A stretch of DNA of 64,000 nucleotides from IMG/VR virus record IMGVR_UViG_3300046665_000305, positions 1 to 64,000 of that record. The stretch is one strand, 5' to 3'. The notes below the pieces were generated by a model. That model was not told where the DNA came from, searched no databases, and saw nothing but the letters and a program-made list of their open reading frames with translations. How positions within the stretch are numbered: position 1 is the first letter of the stretch; each line of letters begins with the position of its first letter. Shown piece after piece: positions 7,638 to 14,777 of this stretch. The stretch comes from a virus. The translations under genes were made by a program, and so were the position numbers.

Positions 7638-7858
7638 ACTTCCCCGTCAGGGGCTTCAGCCATGTAGCCGCTAGATGCGCTAATCACTGTGCCGTCACAA
7701 AGTTTTACAAAGATTAAAGAATCAGGGTTCATTCCTACGACGTAACCAAAATTAGTTGGGCCTTCTGCGCTTCTGACATAGACAAAATCACCCTTATCGA
7801 TGCAGGACGTTAGACCTAAAGCAACGATTGCTAAAACTAGAATGTTTTTCATTTGCAA
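7628..7858 (-). CDS. small lipoprotein, tandem paralogue 2 of 3
   Basis: 76-aa lipoprotein: signal peptide with LVLAIVALGLTSC (lipid-modified Cys near residue 19), then DFVYVRS, GYVVG and FVKLCDGTVIS, matching position by position the strands of the two neighbouring paralogues. The conserved pair of Cys residues (in LCDGT and at the C-terminus) may form a disulphide. Role at the cell envelope unknown. Confidence 0.7.
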   Translation of the reverse strand: MQMKNILVLAIVALGLTSCIDKGDFVYVRSAEGPTNFGYVVGMNPDSLIFVKLCDGTVISASSGYMAEAPDGEVCP

Positions 7859-8109
7859 GTCTTTCCGGAAATATCTAGAGACAGTTTGTCATTATCAATG
7901 AAGAAAAATTCTCCGTTGCAAGTCTCTACAATTGTCTGAACGCCCCACTCCTGCTTAGACACTACTTTGCCAAATATAGCAGTATCGTCGCTGAGCATAC
8001 CGTTAAACTTACGAGCATATACATAATCGCCCACTTTAACATCTTCGGCGCAAGACGTTAGACCTAAAGCAATAAGACCAAAGATTATAAACTTCTTCAC
8101 CACTCGCAT
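7849..8109 (-). CDS. small lipoprotein, tandem paralogue 1 of 3
   Basis: 86-aa lipoprotein and first of the three tandem copies: signal peptide IIFGLIALGLTSC with Cys near residue 20, then VGDYVYARK, IFGKVVS, and VETCNGEFF ending with a C-terminal Cys. Slightly longer than its sisters because of an insertion between the first two strands. It overlaps the RNA ligase gene upstream by 13 nt. A role in superinfection exclusion or envelope modification is possible but not shown. Confidence 0.7.
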   Translation of the reverse strand: MRVVKKFIIFGLIALGLTSCAEDVKVGDYVYARKFNGMLSDDTAIFGKVVSKQEWGVQTIVETCNGEFFFIDNDKLSLDISGKTCK

Positions 8110-9278
8110 CCTTTCAAGATTAAGGGTTTGACTCGTTCAAATTTCTGCTCAGATTCACACGCCTCTCGGAGCCGGTTCATTATTTCATCTTCCATCTCAT
8201 CCAATGGAAAATCTTTATCCCATAGGTGGAAAATGATGGACTTAATCAATGGAGGAGCCTTTGAATTTATTGCGAAGTCCTTACGCGGAAGGCGCTGCTT
8301 CAAAATAGCGTTGACTTCACCGAACAGCGTATTGCCAAGCTCTGCAATGTTTTTGTTTAATTGAATCTCGTAAGCCTCTGCACGAGCCAAATCTTCGGCT
8401 AGCATGAATGGCTTTAGATCGTCTAGTTGCTGAGCCAAGAGGATAGCGACGAAGTGTCTTTCTTTCTGAATCTTATCCTTGGTGCGGTGAAGATTGATAT
8501 AATCTTGCGTCTTCACCTTGACCATGTGGCCGTCGTGAAAGCGAAGGACTTCACCTTCAGTCATTTCGTCGGACTTCAGTTCGTAGATGAAATTAACATA
8601 TTCTGCCATAGAATGAAGGGGAGCTTCGTTTTTGCTCACAACTTCGATGCCGTATTCTTTTACCGAGTCACAGTTAACCATTTCGTCGTAGGTCATGTAC
8701 CAACCATCAAAGGTGTGGCGAACAGCAGTCAGCACAAGCCTATCTACTGGATAATCCACAACAATTCTATTCAAACGGCTGCACCATTCAAAAATAGGAG
8801 TAAAGCCGTCATCCATAGCTTCGTTGCAAAATTCAATAATTTCCTGAAAATGATTAGCGACCAGCCAATTCTCGGTTTGCATTGAGGTATCAGTAATACC
8901 CATTTTGGTGGCCCAACGTTGAGCACCCCTGATTCGTAACGGATGAACCATAGACCCATCAAGCTTTTCCAAACGATTATAGATTTTTGAAATATCGATA
9001 GAGGGAAGAAGAGTTTCTTCACGTTCTCCCGCATTGAAAAATTTATGGTAAACACGAGATATAGTCTCGCCCGTTGTGCTGTCAAACTTAATGCCACGAA
9101 GTTCCCTACGAATCGCAGTGTTACGATCTACAACAGGCGGAAATGTCTTGTTGCATGGCAGCTTGTAGTTAATGACGGTGTAGCCATCTTTTTCCACGAC
9201 GTAGAAAAGGTCTTCATCGCCTTTGATTGCATCAAGCGCTTGCTGAATGTGAACGATCCGAGGGAATTCGTAATTCAT
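8097..9278 (-). CDS. rnlA: T4 Rnl1-like RNA ligase
   Basis: 393-aa ligase of the T4 RnlA family. It shows the family's upstream KFFNAGE segment, motif I LEKLDGSM with the adenylated Lys (about residue 104), motif III FEWCSRLNRIVVDY, motif IV EGEVLRF and motif V VKVKTQDY, and a C-terminal helical domain like the one that gives T4 Rnl1 its tRNA specificity. Rnl1 with polynucleotide kinase-phosphatase repairs tRNAs cut in the anticodon loop by host nucleases such as PrrC. The kinase (5336-5860) and phosphatase (11561-11995) are in the same leftward block, supporting that role. Confidence 0.85.
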   Translation of the reverse strand: MNYEFPRIVHIQQALDAIKGDEDLFYVVEKDGYTVINYKLPCNKTFPPVVDRNTAIRRELRGIKFDSTTGETISRVYHKFFNAGEREETLLPSIDISKIYNRLEKLDGSMVHPLRIRGAQRWATKMGITDTSMQTENWLVANHFQEIIEFCNEAMDDGFTPIFEWCSRLNRIVVDYPVDRLVLTAVRHTFDGWYMTYDEMVNCDSVKEYGIEVVSKNEAPLHSMAEYVNFIYELKSDEMTEGEVLRFHDGHMVKVKTQDYINLHRTKDKIQKERHFVAILLAQQLDDLKPFMLAEDLARAEAYEIQLNKNIAELGNTLFGEVNAILKQRLPRKDFAINSKAPPLIKSIIFHLWDKDFPLDEMEDEIMNRLREACESEQKFERVKPLILKGCEW

Positions 9279-9299
9279 TAAATTAAACTTTCTAAGTGC

Positions 9300-9632
9300 T
9301 TATCGTGTCCGTGAATGCGGTCCCATCATCCAATCTTCAATTGTCATATGATTTAAATAATCAGACATTGAGGGGATTCGACCCAAGTCTTCCATAACGT
9401 GTTGCTCGCCAATATCTCTGACTGAGACAGTTTTGCCATCACTGTTCGTGATATGATGACCAAACACGTCTGCCACTAGATAAATGCCGAACGCGGTATG
9501 AAGAATTGCTCTGTGACGCACATCGGCATGACTTGATTTTGTGCTGTCGAAATATTCATGAATTTTAATATAATCTGAAGGAGTGCCGCCAAACTTGGCG
9601 GCACTTGACCTTGCATGAATAAAGGGTTTCAT
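9300..9632 (-). CDS. DUF6915-like phage protein
   Basis: 110-aa protein with the conserved pattern HARSSAAKFGG, DYIKIHEYFDSTK, DVRHRAILH and VRDIGEQHVMEDLGRIPS seen in a widespread phage family (DUF6915). The many conserved His and Asp residues could suggest a metal-dependent function, but none is established. It stands alone between the Rnl1 ligase and a hypothetical gene. Confidence 0.65.
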   Translation of the reverse strand: MKPFIHARSSAAKFGGTPSDYIKIHEYFDSTKSSHADVRHRAILHTAFGIYLVADVFGHHITNSDGKTVSVRDIGEQHVMEDLGRIPSMSDYLNHMTIEDWMMGPHSRTR

Positions 9633-9649
9633 AAAATAAAACTACTTTG

Positions 9650-9991
9650 TTAATCGATCCAGAATACGGCGCGGCGCGGTGGCAGAAGAGAATTTGCAAC
9701 AGTGGCAAGTTCCTTACGCTTCTGATCCAAGCGATAATCCCCGATTTCCTTAATGTCTCGGATCGCGTCAGAGATGCGGGCATAAGTGGTCTTCCAACAT
9801 GCGACCCACGTAGTATCTGTGTAATCGTCAGTAACGTCGGGCGTCATCGCGATAAAATCTAGGACGTGACCACGAAGGATATTCAGGTCCTTCCCGCCAT
9901 ACTTGGCGGCGCGGGGGATAGAGAGGTTTACCAGTACCGAGAGCTTGGCGATCCGGTCTTTCTTGTTTTCGTAATAAATTTCAGGCTTCAT
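9650..9991 (-). CDS. hypothetical basic protein, 113 aa
   Basis: Basic, mostly helical protein with several Lys/Arg-rich stretches, which could be consistent with nucleic-acid binding. Start at the ATG at 9991; an in-frame ATG 7 codons earlier is also possible. No family recognised. Confidence 0.5.
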   Translation of the reverse strand: MKPEIYYENKKDRIAKLSVLVNLSIPRAAKYGGKDLNILRGHVLDFIAMTPDVTDDYTDTTWVACWKTTYARISDAIRDIKEIGDYRLDQKRKELATVANSLLPPRRAVFWID

Positions 9992-10012
9992 TTCGCATTT
10001 CCCTTTCTGCAC

Positions 10013-10369
10013 TTAAAAATCACTGAAGTCAGTTGCGTTGATAGTTCTATTGGTAAAACCGTCTTTGATTTCTAGGATGAGGCCTAGCTGCGTGTCAGTA
10101 AATATATAACTATATTGACCGCCGATTGCTCCCGTATTCTCTCTGCGGGTCGAATCAAAGAATTCTTGAACCTCTTTCGCGATTGAGGCTGATGTTTGGT
10201 ATTCGCCCATCGGGGTAGTTATGTAGCCAACCGGCTCAGGCGGCTTAGGTTTAAACAGCCACACAGTTTTTTCTTTATCTTTCAAAATATTTCTTGCCTG
10301 AGAGTGCATCTCCTTAGTGATAGCCTCACACTCGGCTTTCTCTACCTCATTCATTTCTCTAACGGCCAT
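10013..10369 (-). CDS. hypothetical protein, 118 aa
   Basis: N-terminal charged helix, a Pro-rich linker (KPKPPEPVG) and a C-terminal mixed region. Its start overlaps the methyltransferase gene by 11 nt, so the two are likely translated together. Function unknown. Confidence 0.5.
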   Translation of the reverse strand: MAVREMNEVEKAECEAITKEMHSQARNILKDKEKTVWLFKPKPPEPVGYITTPMGEYQTSASIAKEVQEFFDSTRRENTGAIGGQYSYIFTDTQLGLILEIKDGFTNRTINATDFSDF

Positions 10370-10892
10370 GGAACTTGCAGCCTCCTAATTTGTTTATATC
10401 GAAACGATACCAAGAGCAATCATCCTTACCAGACATGGTTGTATTTTCGATCCATTTAAGACGGCCAATTGCAACGATATCGGTACAATATTTTTCCATC
10501 AATGTGGAAGATTGTTTTGTGAAAGGCCACGAACTGTCAAACAGAAGCCATGTGGGGCGAAGAGATGCAAACCTTTCGATCATTGGGTGGAGCAAACTTC
10601 TGGTCCACGGCGGATTACTTATGATTAGGTCTGCATCACTAACATGGCTTTCTTCAATTGTCAATGCGTTAAGTGATTTAATTTGAGGCGCATTCGGTTC
10701 AATGTCATATTCCGCTACACAAATTAGGCCCATTACACCCGCTAACTGTTTAGTGAGAATGCCATCGCCCGCGCAAGGTTCTACGAATTTAGTTCCAGAG
10801 GGTATAAATGCTTTAAGCGCTTGTACCGCTCTAGGATCAATAGTTCTATAATAATCTTTGGGTATTTTGTCAAAATTACTACGTTTTCCCAT
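10359..10892 (-). CDS. N6-adenine DNA methyltransferase-like protein
   Basis: 177-aa SAM-dependent methyltransferase. Motif I VEPCAGDG (SAM binding, about residues 37-44) and catalytic motif IV SNPPW (about residues 91-95) are clear; an acidic residue after strand 2 fits ribose binding. The NPPW motif indicates methylation of an exocyclic amine, usually adenine N6. No target-recognition domain is seen and the protein is short, so it may recognise a short site or modify RNA. A second NPP(Y/W/H)-type methyltransferase is at 61032-61526. No cognate restriction enzyme lies beside it. Confidence 0.75.
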   Translation of the reverse strand: MGKRSNFDKIPKDYYRTIDPRAVQALKAFIPSGTKFVEPCAGDGILTKQLAGVMGLICVAEYDIEPNAPQIKSLNALTIEESHVSDADLIISNPPWTRSLLHPMIERFASLRPTWLLFDSSWPFTKQSSTLMEKYCTDIVAIGRLKWIENTTMSGKDDCSWYRFDINKLGGCKFHGR

Positions 10893-10989
10893 GTTCTTCT
10901 TTTTCTTCTAAACGCTTCAACGCGTCATTAAGTAGTTCTTTAAAAGATTTATTAGACTTAAGAACTAAGCCGTAATACCATTTAATCAT
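10879..10989 (-). CDS. hypothetical micro-protein, 36 aa
   Basis: A 36-codon frame in the gap between two genes, coupled on both sides: an ATGATTAA overlap with the upstream gene and a 14-nt overlap with the methyltransferase start. Very basic and helical, Lys/Glu-rich. Supported only by packing. Confidence 0.4.
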   Translation of the reverse strand: MIKWYYGLVLKSNKSFKELLNDALKRLEEKEEHGKT

Positions 10990-11308
10990 TTACTTTTGGC
11001 TTCCACAACTTAGCAAATTTTAGCACGTTTGGATCATCTTCCTCTAAATTAGGAAGCACAACGGCACAAGCCTTGCGACCCTCAAGAGTCTTATTCTCGT
11101 GACCGAGGTAGACGTGCTCTAGCGCAGCAATCTTATCGAATTCGCGCTGATTAACACGGACCACACATTTCTTGAAAGACATGCTGAGCCAGCCCTTATA
11201 CCTAGGCTGGTTTTGAAATTCTAGATGAGCACTTAGCACGGAGTGCGCGACAAGCGTCGGGACCATGTAGTCAGGAAACTCGTCAAGTACGGCGATGTAC
11301 ATTTTCAT
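10982..11308 (-). CDS. peptidyl-tRNA hydrolase 2-like protein (tentative)
   Basis: 108-aa protein with the secondary-structure layout of the PTH2 fold: an N-terminal strand MYIAVLDEF leading to a helix with VAHSVLSAHLEF, a strand KKCVVRVNQREFDKI typical of the PTH2 central region, and a C-terminal AVVLPN...VLKFAKLWK like the family's closing strand-helix. PTH2 releases peptidyl-tRNA. The canonical N-terminal lysine motif is not obvious, so activity is uncertain; it could be a binding protein with the same fold. Confidence 0.4.
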   Translation of the reverse strand: MKMYIAVLDEFPDYMVPTLVAHSVLSAHLEFQNQPRYKGWLSMSFKKCVVRVNQREFDKIAALEHVYLGHENKTLEGRKACAVVLPNLEEDDPNVLKFAKLWKPKVND

Positions 11309-11312
11309 TTTT

Positions 11313-11561
11313 TTAATTTTCGCAATCAGATTGATGTTTCATGAGGTACAGTTGAATGGTTTCCCACCAGCCTTCAGGAATATTTTCGGTGCAGCTGTAA
11401 AGTAGCCAACGCTCATTGTGAAGACCAAAACCCATTTCAGTATATTCAGTTTCGTCTTCGTTAAGGACGTGGACATAGAGACAATCGCTATTATAAGCCA
11501 CCGGTACATCGTCGCTAACTTGTGCCAGAGCTTCCATAATAATTTGAGGAATTTCTGCCAT
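11313..11561 (-). CDS. hypothetical acidic protein, 82 aa
   Basis: Start set at the ATG at 11561, in a TGATG overlap with the phosphatase gene. Acidic, with Trp-rich C-terminal part (ERWLLYS, EGWWETI). Function unknown. Confidence 0.5.
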   Translation of the reverse strand: MAEIPQIIMEALAQVSDDVPVAYNSDCLYVHVLNEDETEYTEMGFGLHNERWLLYSCTENIPEGWWETIQLYLMKHQSDCEN

Positions 11562-11995
11562 CAAAAGTTCCCCGGCGCGACTTGGAAGCAGGGAATACCT
11601 CTGGCTCGCCATGCCGCAACGACTTGGTCACGGTCATCAAGCGCAAAGCTAGGATTGAATCCATCTGCAATGATTTGATCCAGCAGTTCCATCTTAACGA
11701 TATCGTCGCGGCGGCTATCGTTCTTCGCTCTCATATAGAGAGCGTGATAGTTGACCCTATTCCGCAGCCATTCCTCTGTGTGATCCCTAGACTGCTCGCC
11801 ACGGCCAGAGCAAAGCACGACGCGCCAGCCAGCGGCATAAAGCGTGTTGACCAAATCAATGACATGCTGATGTGGAGGATCGTGAGGGATTCCGGCTTCG
11901 AAAGCTTTCCAGTTGGAAGGCTTGGATTGCACGTAATGTTGACGGTGCGAGCAATCAGCTACCGTGCCGTCTAGATCGACAATAATATCACGCAT
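11561..11995 (-). CDS. polynucleotide 3'-phosphatase-like HAD protein
   Basis: 144-aa HAD phosphatase closely patterned on the 3'-phosphatase half of T4 PseT: motif I IIVDLDGTVAD with catalytic Asp pair near residues 7 and 9, followed by CSHRQHYV, motif II VVLCSGRGEQ, a Lys in VKMELLD, and motif III FALDDRDQVV. It would remove 3'-phosphates or 2',3'-cyclic phosphates so that ligases can act. In T4 this domain is fused behind the kinase; here the kinase is a separate gene at 5336-5860, about 6 kb away in the same operon direction. Start at ATG 11995. Confidence 0.75.
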   Translation of the reverse strand: MRDIIVDLDGTVADCSHRQHYVQSKPSNWKAFEAGIPHDPPHQHVIDLVNTLYAAGWRVVLCSGRGEQSRDHTEEWLRNRVNYHALYMRAKNDSRRDDIVKMELLDQIIADGFNPSFALDDRDQVVAAWRARGIPCFQVAPGNF

Positions 11996-12236
11996 CAATA
12001 ATTTTCCCATACATCTTAAAAATGTAAGTAATATTTTCGATAGCAGCCGCTACGTCGTCTTCACCATAGCCGTCTTCTTCTAGATAGCTTTCGGCAAAGG
12101 ATTCAATTTCTGCTACAGTGATAGGGCCGTGCCATTTCACCAGCTCTTCTAGGAGGATTGGTTTGAAATACCCATAATCTTCAGCTGCGTTTAGGCTATC
12201 CAAAATATCAAATTTTTTAATAGTTACAGTAGTCAT
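11988..12236 (-). CDS. hypothetical acidic protein, 82 aa
   Basis: Small acidic protein with an N-terminal strand and a helical remainder rich in Glu and Tyr. It overlaps both neighbours by 4-8 nt. No family recognised. Confidence 0.5.
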   Translation of the reverse strand: MTTVTIKKFDILDSLNAAEDYGYFKPILLEELVKWHGPITVAEIESFAESYLEEDGYGEDDVAAAIENITYIFKMYGKIIDA

Positions 12237-12487
12237 AAATTTTCCTTATTTTCAGCAGTAAAAAGCAGGCCGATAGGGCTTCCCTTTCTAGGGCCTATGA
12301 ATGACATGAGTGTTTCAGTGCCGCGAATCGTGCGAATCTCGCCGTCGATCATGACCTTGGTTCCGATCCATTCCATGACACGCAACGGGTCGTCAAAAGG
12401 AGAAGGGCCACAATAAAGTGTCCCTCTCCCGCTGATCTCAAATGTCTCGACGTATTCAAATACTGGAATGTCGTCTGCCGTTGTCAT
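12233..12487 (-). CDS. hypothetical protein, 84 aa
   Basis: Beta-rich protein resembling a small barrel (FEISGRGTLYCGP, VMEWIGTKVMIDGEIRTIRG). Overlaps the recombinase gene by 4 nt and the downstream gene by 4 nt. Function unknown. Confidence 0.5.
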   Translation of the reverse strand: MTTADDIPVFEYVETFEISGRGTLYCGPSPFDDPLRVMEWIGTKVMIDGEIRTIRGTETLMSFIGPRKGSPIGLLFTAENKENL

Positions 12488-13068
12488 AGAGAGGACACCA
12501 GAGCCTTCACGCCATCGCTAGGATCGATGTAGCGCTCTGTCGTGGTCAAGCTGGCATGGCCTGCCAAGTCCTGCACATCGCGCAGCGAGGCGTTGTATAG
12601 GTTTGCCTGCCGTGCCGCCGATGTGATGAAGGTACGCCTGCCACTGTGGGACGAACATCCCTCTAGGCCAGCAGCTTGATACAGGCGGGAGAACCAAACC
12701 GTCATAGCATTCGGCGTCATGGTCTCCTTGTAGTCACCGAATCGAATAATCTCATCGTTAGGGCGTTGCTTTCTGAGGATTTCAAGGTAGTGTTTCAACT
12801 CAGGATGAATTGGGACTTGTCGATCCTTCTTCCCTCCCTTGGTGATATGGTGTCCGATATGCATGACATCAGCAATAGTGCCGTCTGGCTTAGTAACATC
12901 GATCCAACGGAGGCCAGCAATTTCAGCGGCGCGCAGACCAGCTTTGACACTAAGAAGCACAGCAACCTTGTCGCGCGTCTTGGTCTTATAATCCTTAGTG
13001 GAATCTATCAATTTAAAGACAACCTTCAAATCCTTAGATTCGATGATCTTAGCGCGCTTTACTGCCAT
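12484..13068 (-). CDS. minimal tyrosine recombinase (integrase catalytic domain)
   Basis: The catalytic residues of tyrosine recombinases are all visible: Arg I in GLRAAEIAGLRW (about residue 45), Lys in the beta-hairpin ITKGGKKDRQ, HxxR in HSGRRTF (about residues 141-145), His in DLAGHASLTTT and the nucleophile Tyr in ERYID near the C-terminus. At 194 aa it is essentially only the catalytic domain and lacks the N-terminal arm- and core-binding domains of phage integrases. It may act in resolution of concatemers or inversion rather than integration. No adjacent attachment site was recognised. The gene is embedded in the operon with ATGA and 10-nt overlaps. Confidence 0.75.
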   Translation of the reverse strand: MAVKRAKIIESKDLKVVFKLIDSTKDYKTKTRDKVAVLLSVKAGLRAAEIAGLRWIDVTKPDGTIADVMHIGHHITKGGKKDRQVPIHPELKHYLEILRKQRPNDEIIRFGDYKETMTPNAMTVWFSRLYQAAGLEGCSSHSGRRTFITSAARQANLYNASLRDVQDLAGHASLTTTERYIDPSDGVKALVSSL

Positions 13069-13301
13069 CGTTCCGATACTCCTTTTGCACCAATTGCCGC
13101 CTTGATCTGAGTGAATTCTTCTAAATCTTTAGCCGATCTAAGGTAGACGGCGTTTGTAAGAATGTCAATCGTTTCTAGGTCGGCAAGCGTATCCACATGA
13201 ATGTATTCTTCTACTCCCTCTTTGTGACGGAACTTAGTCAAATCCTCAAATTCCATCACGTCGGCACATACGATTGCGGTCTTTTTAATTATTGAAGCCA
13301 T
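13059..13301 (-). CDS. hypothetical protein, 80 aa
   Basis: Soluble protein lying just upstream of the recombinase gene and overlapping it by 10 nt. Contains many hydrophobic/acidic alternations suggesting an alpha/beta fold. No family recognised. Confidence 0.5.
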   Translation of the reverse strand: MASIIKKTAIVCADVMEFEDLTKFRHKEGVEEYIHVDTLADLETIDILTNAVYLRSAKDLEEFTQIKAAIGAKGVSERWQ

Positions 13302-13624
13302 AGTTCCTTATCCACTCCTGAGCACTTATCAAATAGTTTATAAACCCAATATTCTAGGTAGACGTAAGTCGTCATAGCTTCTTCGTTTTCGGCTATGTCG
13401 AACAGGAGCGTAATCAACGTCCGTTGAACGAAGGCGATGTGGTAAAACACTTCACACTCTTTTACATCACCTCTTTTGTAAACTTCGTCATAATCGAACT
13501 TGGCCATTAAGTCAAGATCATCGGCGGCTTCTTCGCCAAAATGATTCAGAACTTTGTCCCAATTTCCTTCACAATAACCAGTTTTGACTTGTTCCACGAC
13601 ATTGTCAATGTATTCTTGGTTCAT
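13289..13624 (-). CDS. hypothetical helical acidic protein, 111 aa
   Basis: Acidic, helical, aromatic-rich protein (many Tyr, Glu, Asp). Overlaps neighbours by 4 and 13 nt. Function unknown. Confidence 0.55.
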   Translation of the reverse strand: MNQEYIDNVVEQVKTGYCEGNWDKVLNHFGEEAADDLDLMAKFDYDEVYKRGDVKECEVFYHIAFVQRTLITLLFDIAENEEAMTTYVYLEYWVYKLFDKCSGVDKELWLQ

Positions 13625-13923
13625 TTAATTTTATAACTTTCCTTATTGATCCGAAGTTCAGTCATGGTGCGGAGATTAACCGTCTTCCACTTCCTGTCCT
13701 GCGTTCCATCCATCTCGACAACAGTAATGAGTGAACCGCGACGTACTCGCTCGCGGCTGTCGTTCTTAGCGTTGTCTGGATTGTTCTTGACCAGAGTTGC
13801 GACATTGCGGCGAAACGTCATGTCACGAATCTTGCCGTCTTTCTTCACGAAGGTAGCGCCTATAATGTTGCCACCAGCGAGAATGAGCTTGCGAAGGGCG
13901 GCGCGATAAGTGATTTCCTGCAT
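13621..13923 (-). CDS. small SH3-like barrel phage protein (tentative)
   Basis: 100-aa basic protein with the pattern ALRKLILAGGNIIGATFVKKDGKIRDMTFRR, like the strand-turn-strand opening of phage SH3-barrel proteins, followed by a linker and KWKTVNLRTMTELRI. First gene downstream of the promoter at 13961-13988 and with a clear AAGGAGAC site, so it starts an operon. Molecular role not known. Confidence 0.5.
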   Translation of the reverse strand: MQEITYRAALRKLILAGGNIIGATFVKKDGKIRDMTFRRNVATLVKNNPDNAKNDSRERVRRGSLITVVEMDGTQDRKWKTVNLRTMTELRINKESYKIK

Positions 13924-13960
13924 GACGTGTCTCCTTGTTCCGTTTTGTGAATGTAAGGAA

Positions 13961-13988
13961 AAGTTAGCACATCAGAGGAATTTGTCAA
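13961..13988 (-). promoter_or_regulatory. sigma70-like promoter
   Basis: On the minus strand TTGACA (13988-13983), a 16-bp spacer and TAACTT (13966-13961), with TGC immediately before the -10 giving an extended -10. Would drive 13621-13923 and the genes downstream of it; the first transcribed base would be about 13954. Confidence 0.5.
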
Positions 13989-14457
13989 TGGGAAATTTCC
14001 CATTCTTTAAATTATATACAGGGATGCTATATTCTTCAGCAATGACGATGGCCGTTCTGGTTCCGCCACTCGGCTTGCCATCTGGAGTCCAGCACACGAC
14101 AAAATCGACGTGAGTCTTAAAGTCGTTACCGAGGACTTGGCAAACGTTTCTGGTATGCAGTTTCTTCCCGCCTTGGGTCAGGTTATCCCAATAAGGGTGG
14201 ACCCTCATTGCGATCTTCTTGGCAAAAGTTCTGCCGCCCGCCACAATACCGTCTTCTCTGCCATTAAAACCATTCCATGGCAGAAAGATTTGCTTCTGAT
14301 CGCCTGCACCATCTTCGAATGCTGTATCGGCTCCATCAGCGCCTCCTGAGTTGAGAACATAACCGTTCTCTCTCAAAATAGCGGCGATGGTTCTCATTTC
14401 TTCTATAACCTCGTCAGGGGTTTGACGGCTCCCGATTCCCGCGTAATATTGAGTCAT
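13972..14457 (-). CDS. SLOG/DprA-like Rossmannoid protein
   Basis: 161-aa protein beginning YYAGIGSRQTP, with an LNSGGADGADTAFEDGA nucleotide-binding loop and a C-terminal GGTRTAIVIAEE, the pattern of the SLOG superfamily (DprA, YspA and cytokinin-activating LOG proteins). Members bind nucleotides or nucleotide-derived signals; in defence systems they act as sensors, while phage versions are common but uncharacterised. No DprA DNA-binding extension is seen. Gene order: downstream of the helical protein 14454-14777 with a 4-nt overlap. Confidence 0.7.
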   Translation of the reverse strand: MTQYYAGIGSRQTPDEVIEEMRTIAAILRENGYVLNSGGADGADTAFEDGAGDQKQIFLPWNGFNGREDGIVAGGRTFAKKIAMRVHPYWDNLTQGGKKLHTRNVCQVLGNDFKTHVDFVVCWTPDGKPSGGTRTAIVIAEEYSIPVYNLKNGKFPIDKFL

Positions 14458-14777
14458 AGTAACCTTAATTTTGAATGGCGTTCATAAAATGAATTAAGAA
14501 TTTTGGCCATAGCTTTTTCGTCATAAGAAATGGCATAACCGCAACCCGAACCAGCAGGTTGATCAATATCGGCTTCAGTCAGTAGATCGTTAACATCATC
14601 GATTGCGGTCTGAATCGAATCTTCAATATCGACTTTCTTCTGCCATTCTTCCAAGGCAATGGTGTACATGCCCCAATTTTGGACGCCAGCATCTTCAAGA
14701 GCTTTTAGCTTGGCTATCTTTCGTTGCATGTCATCGTATTGATATTGGTGTATTGTTATTTTTTCTAATCCGTACAT
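14454..14777 (-). CDS. hypothetical helical protein, 107 aa
   Basis: N-terminal helix rich in Lys/Ile (coiled-coil-like), followed by acidic helices and a short GCGYAISYD segment. Starts in an overlap with the DNA ligase stop at 14777. Function unknown. Confidence 0.55.
   Translation of the reverse strand: MYGLEKITIHQYQYDDMQRKIAKLKALEDAGVQNWGMYTIALEEWQKKVDIEDSIQTAIDDVNDLLTEADIDQPAGSGCGYAISYDEKAMAKILNSFYERHSKLRLL

Noticed and set aside
8771-9097. Antisense open frames in the Rnl1 ligase gene and other long genes
   Set aside because: They overlap strong, motif-supported genes and have no ribosome-binding sites or plausible composition; shadows.
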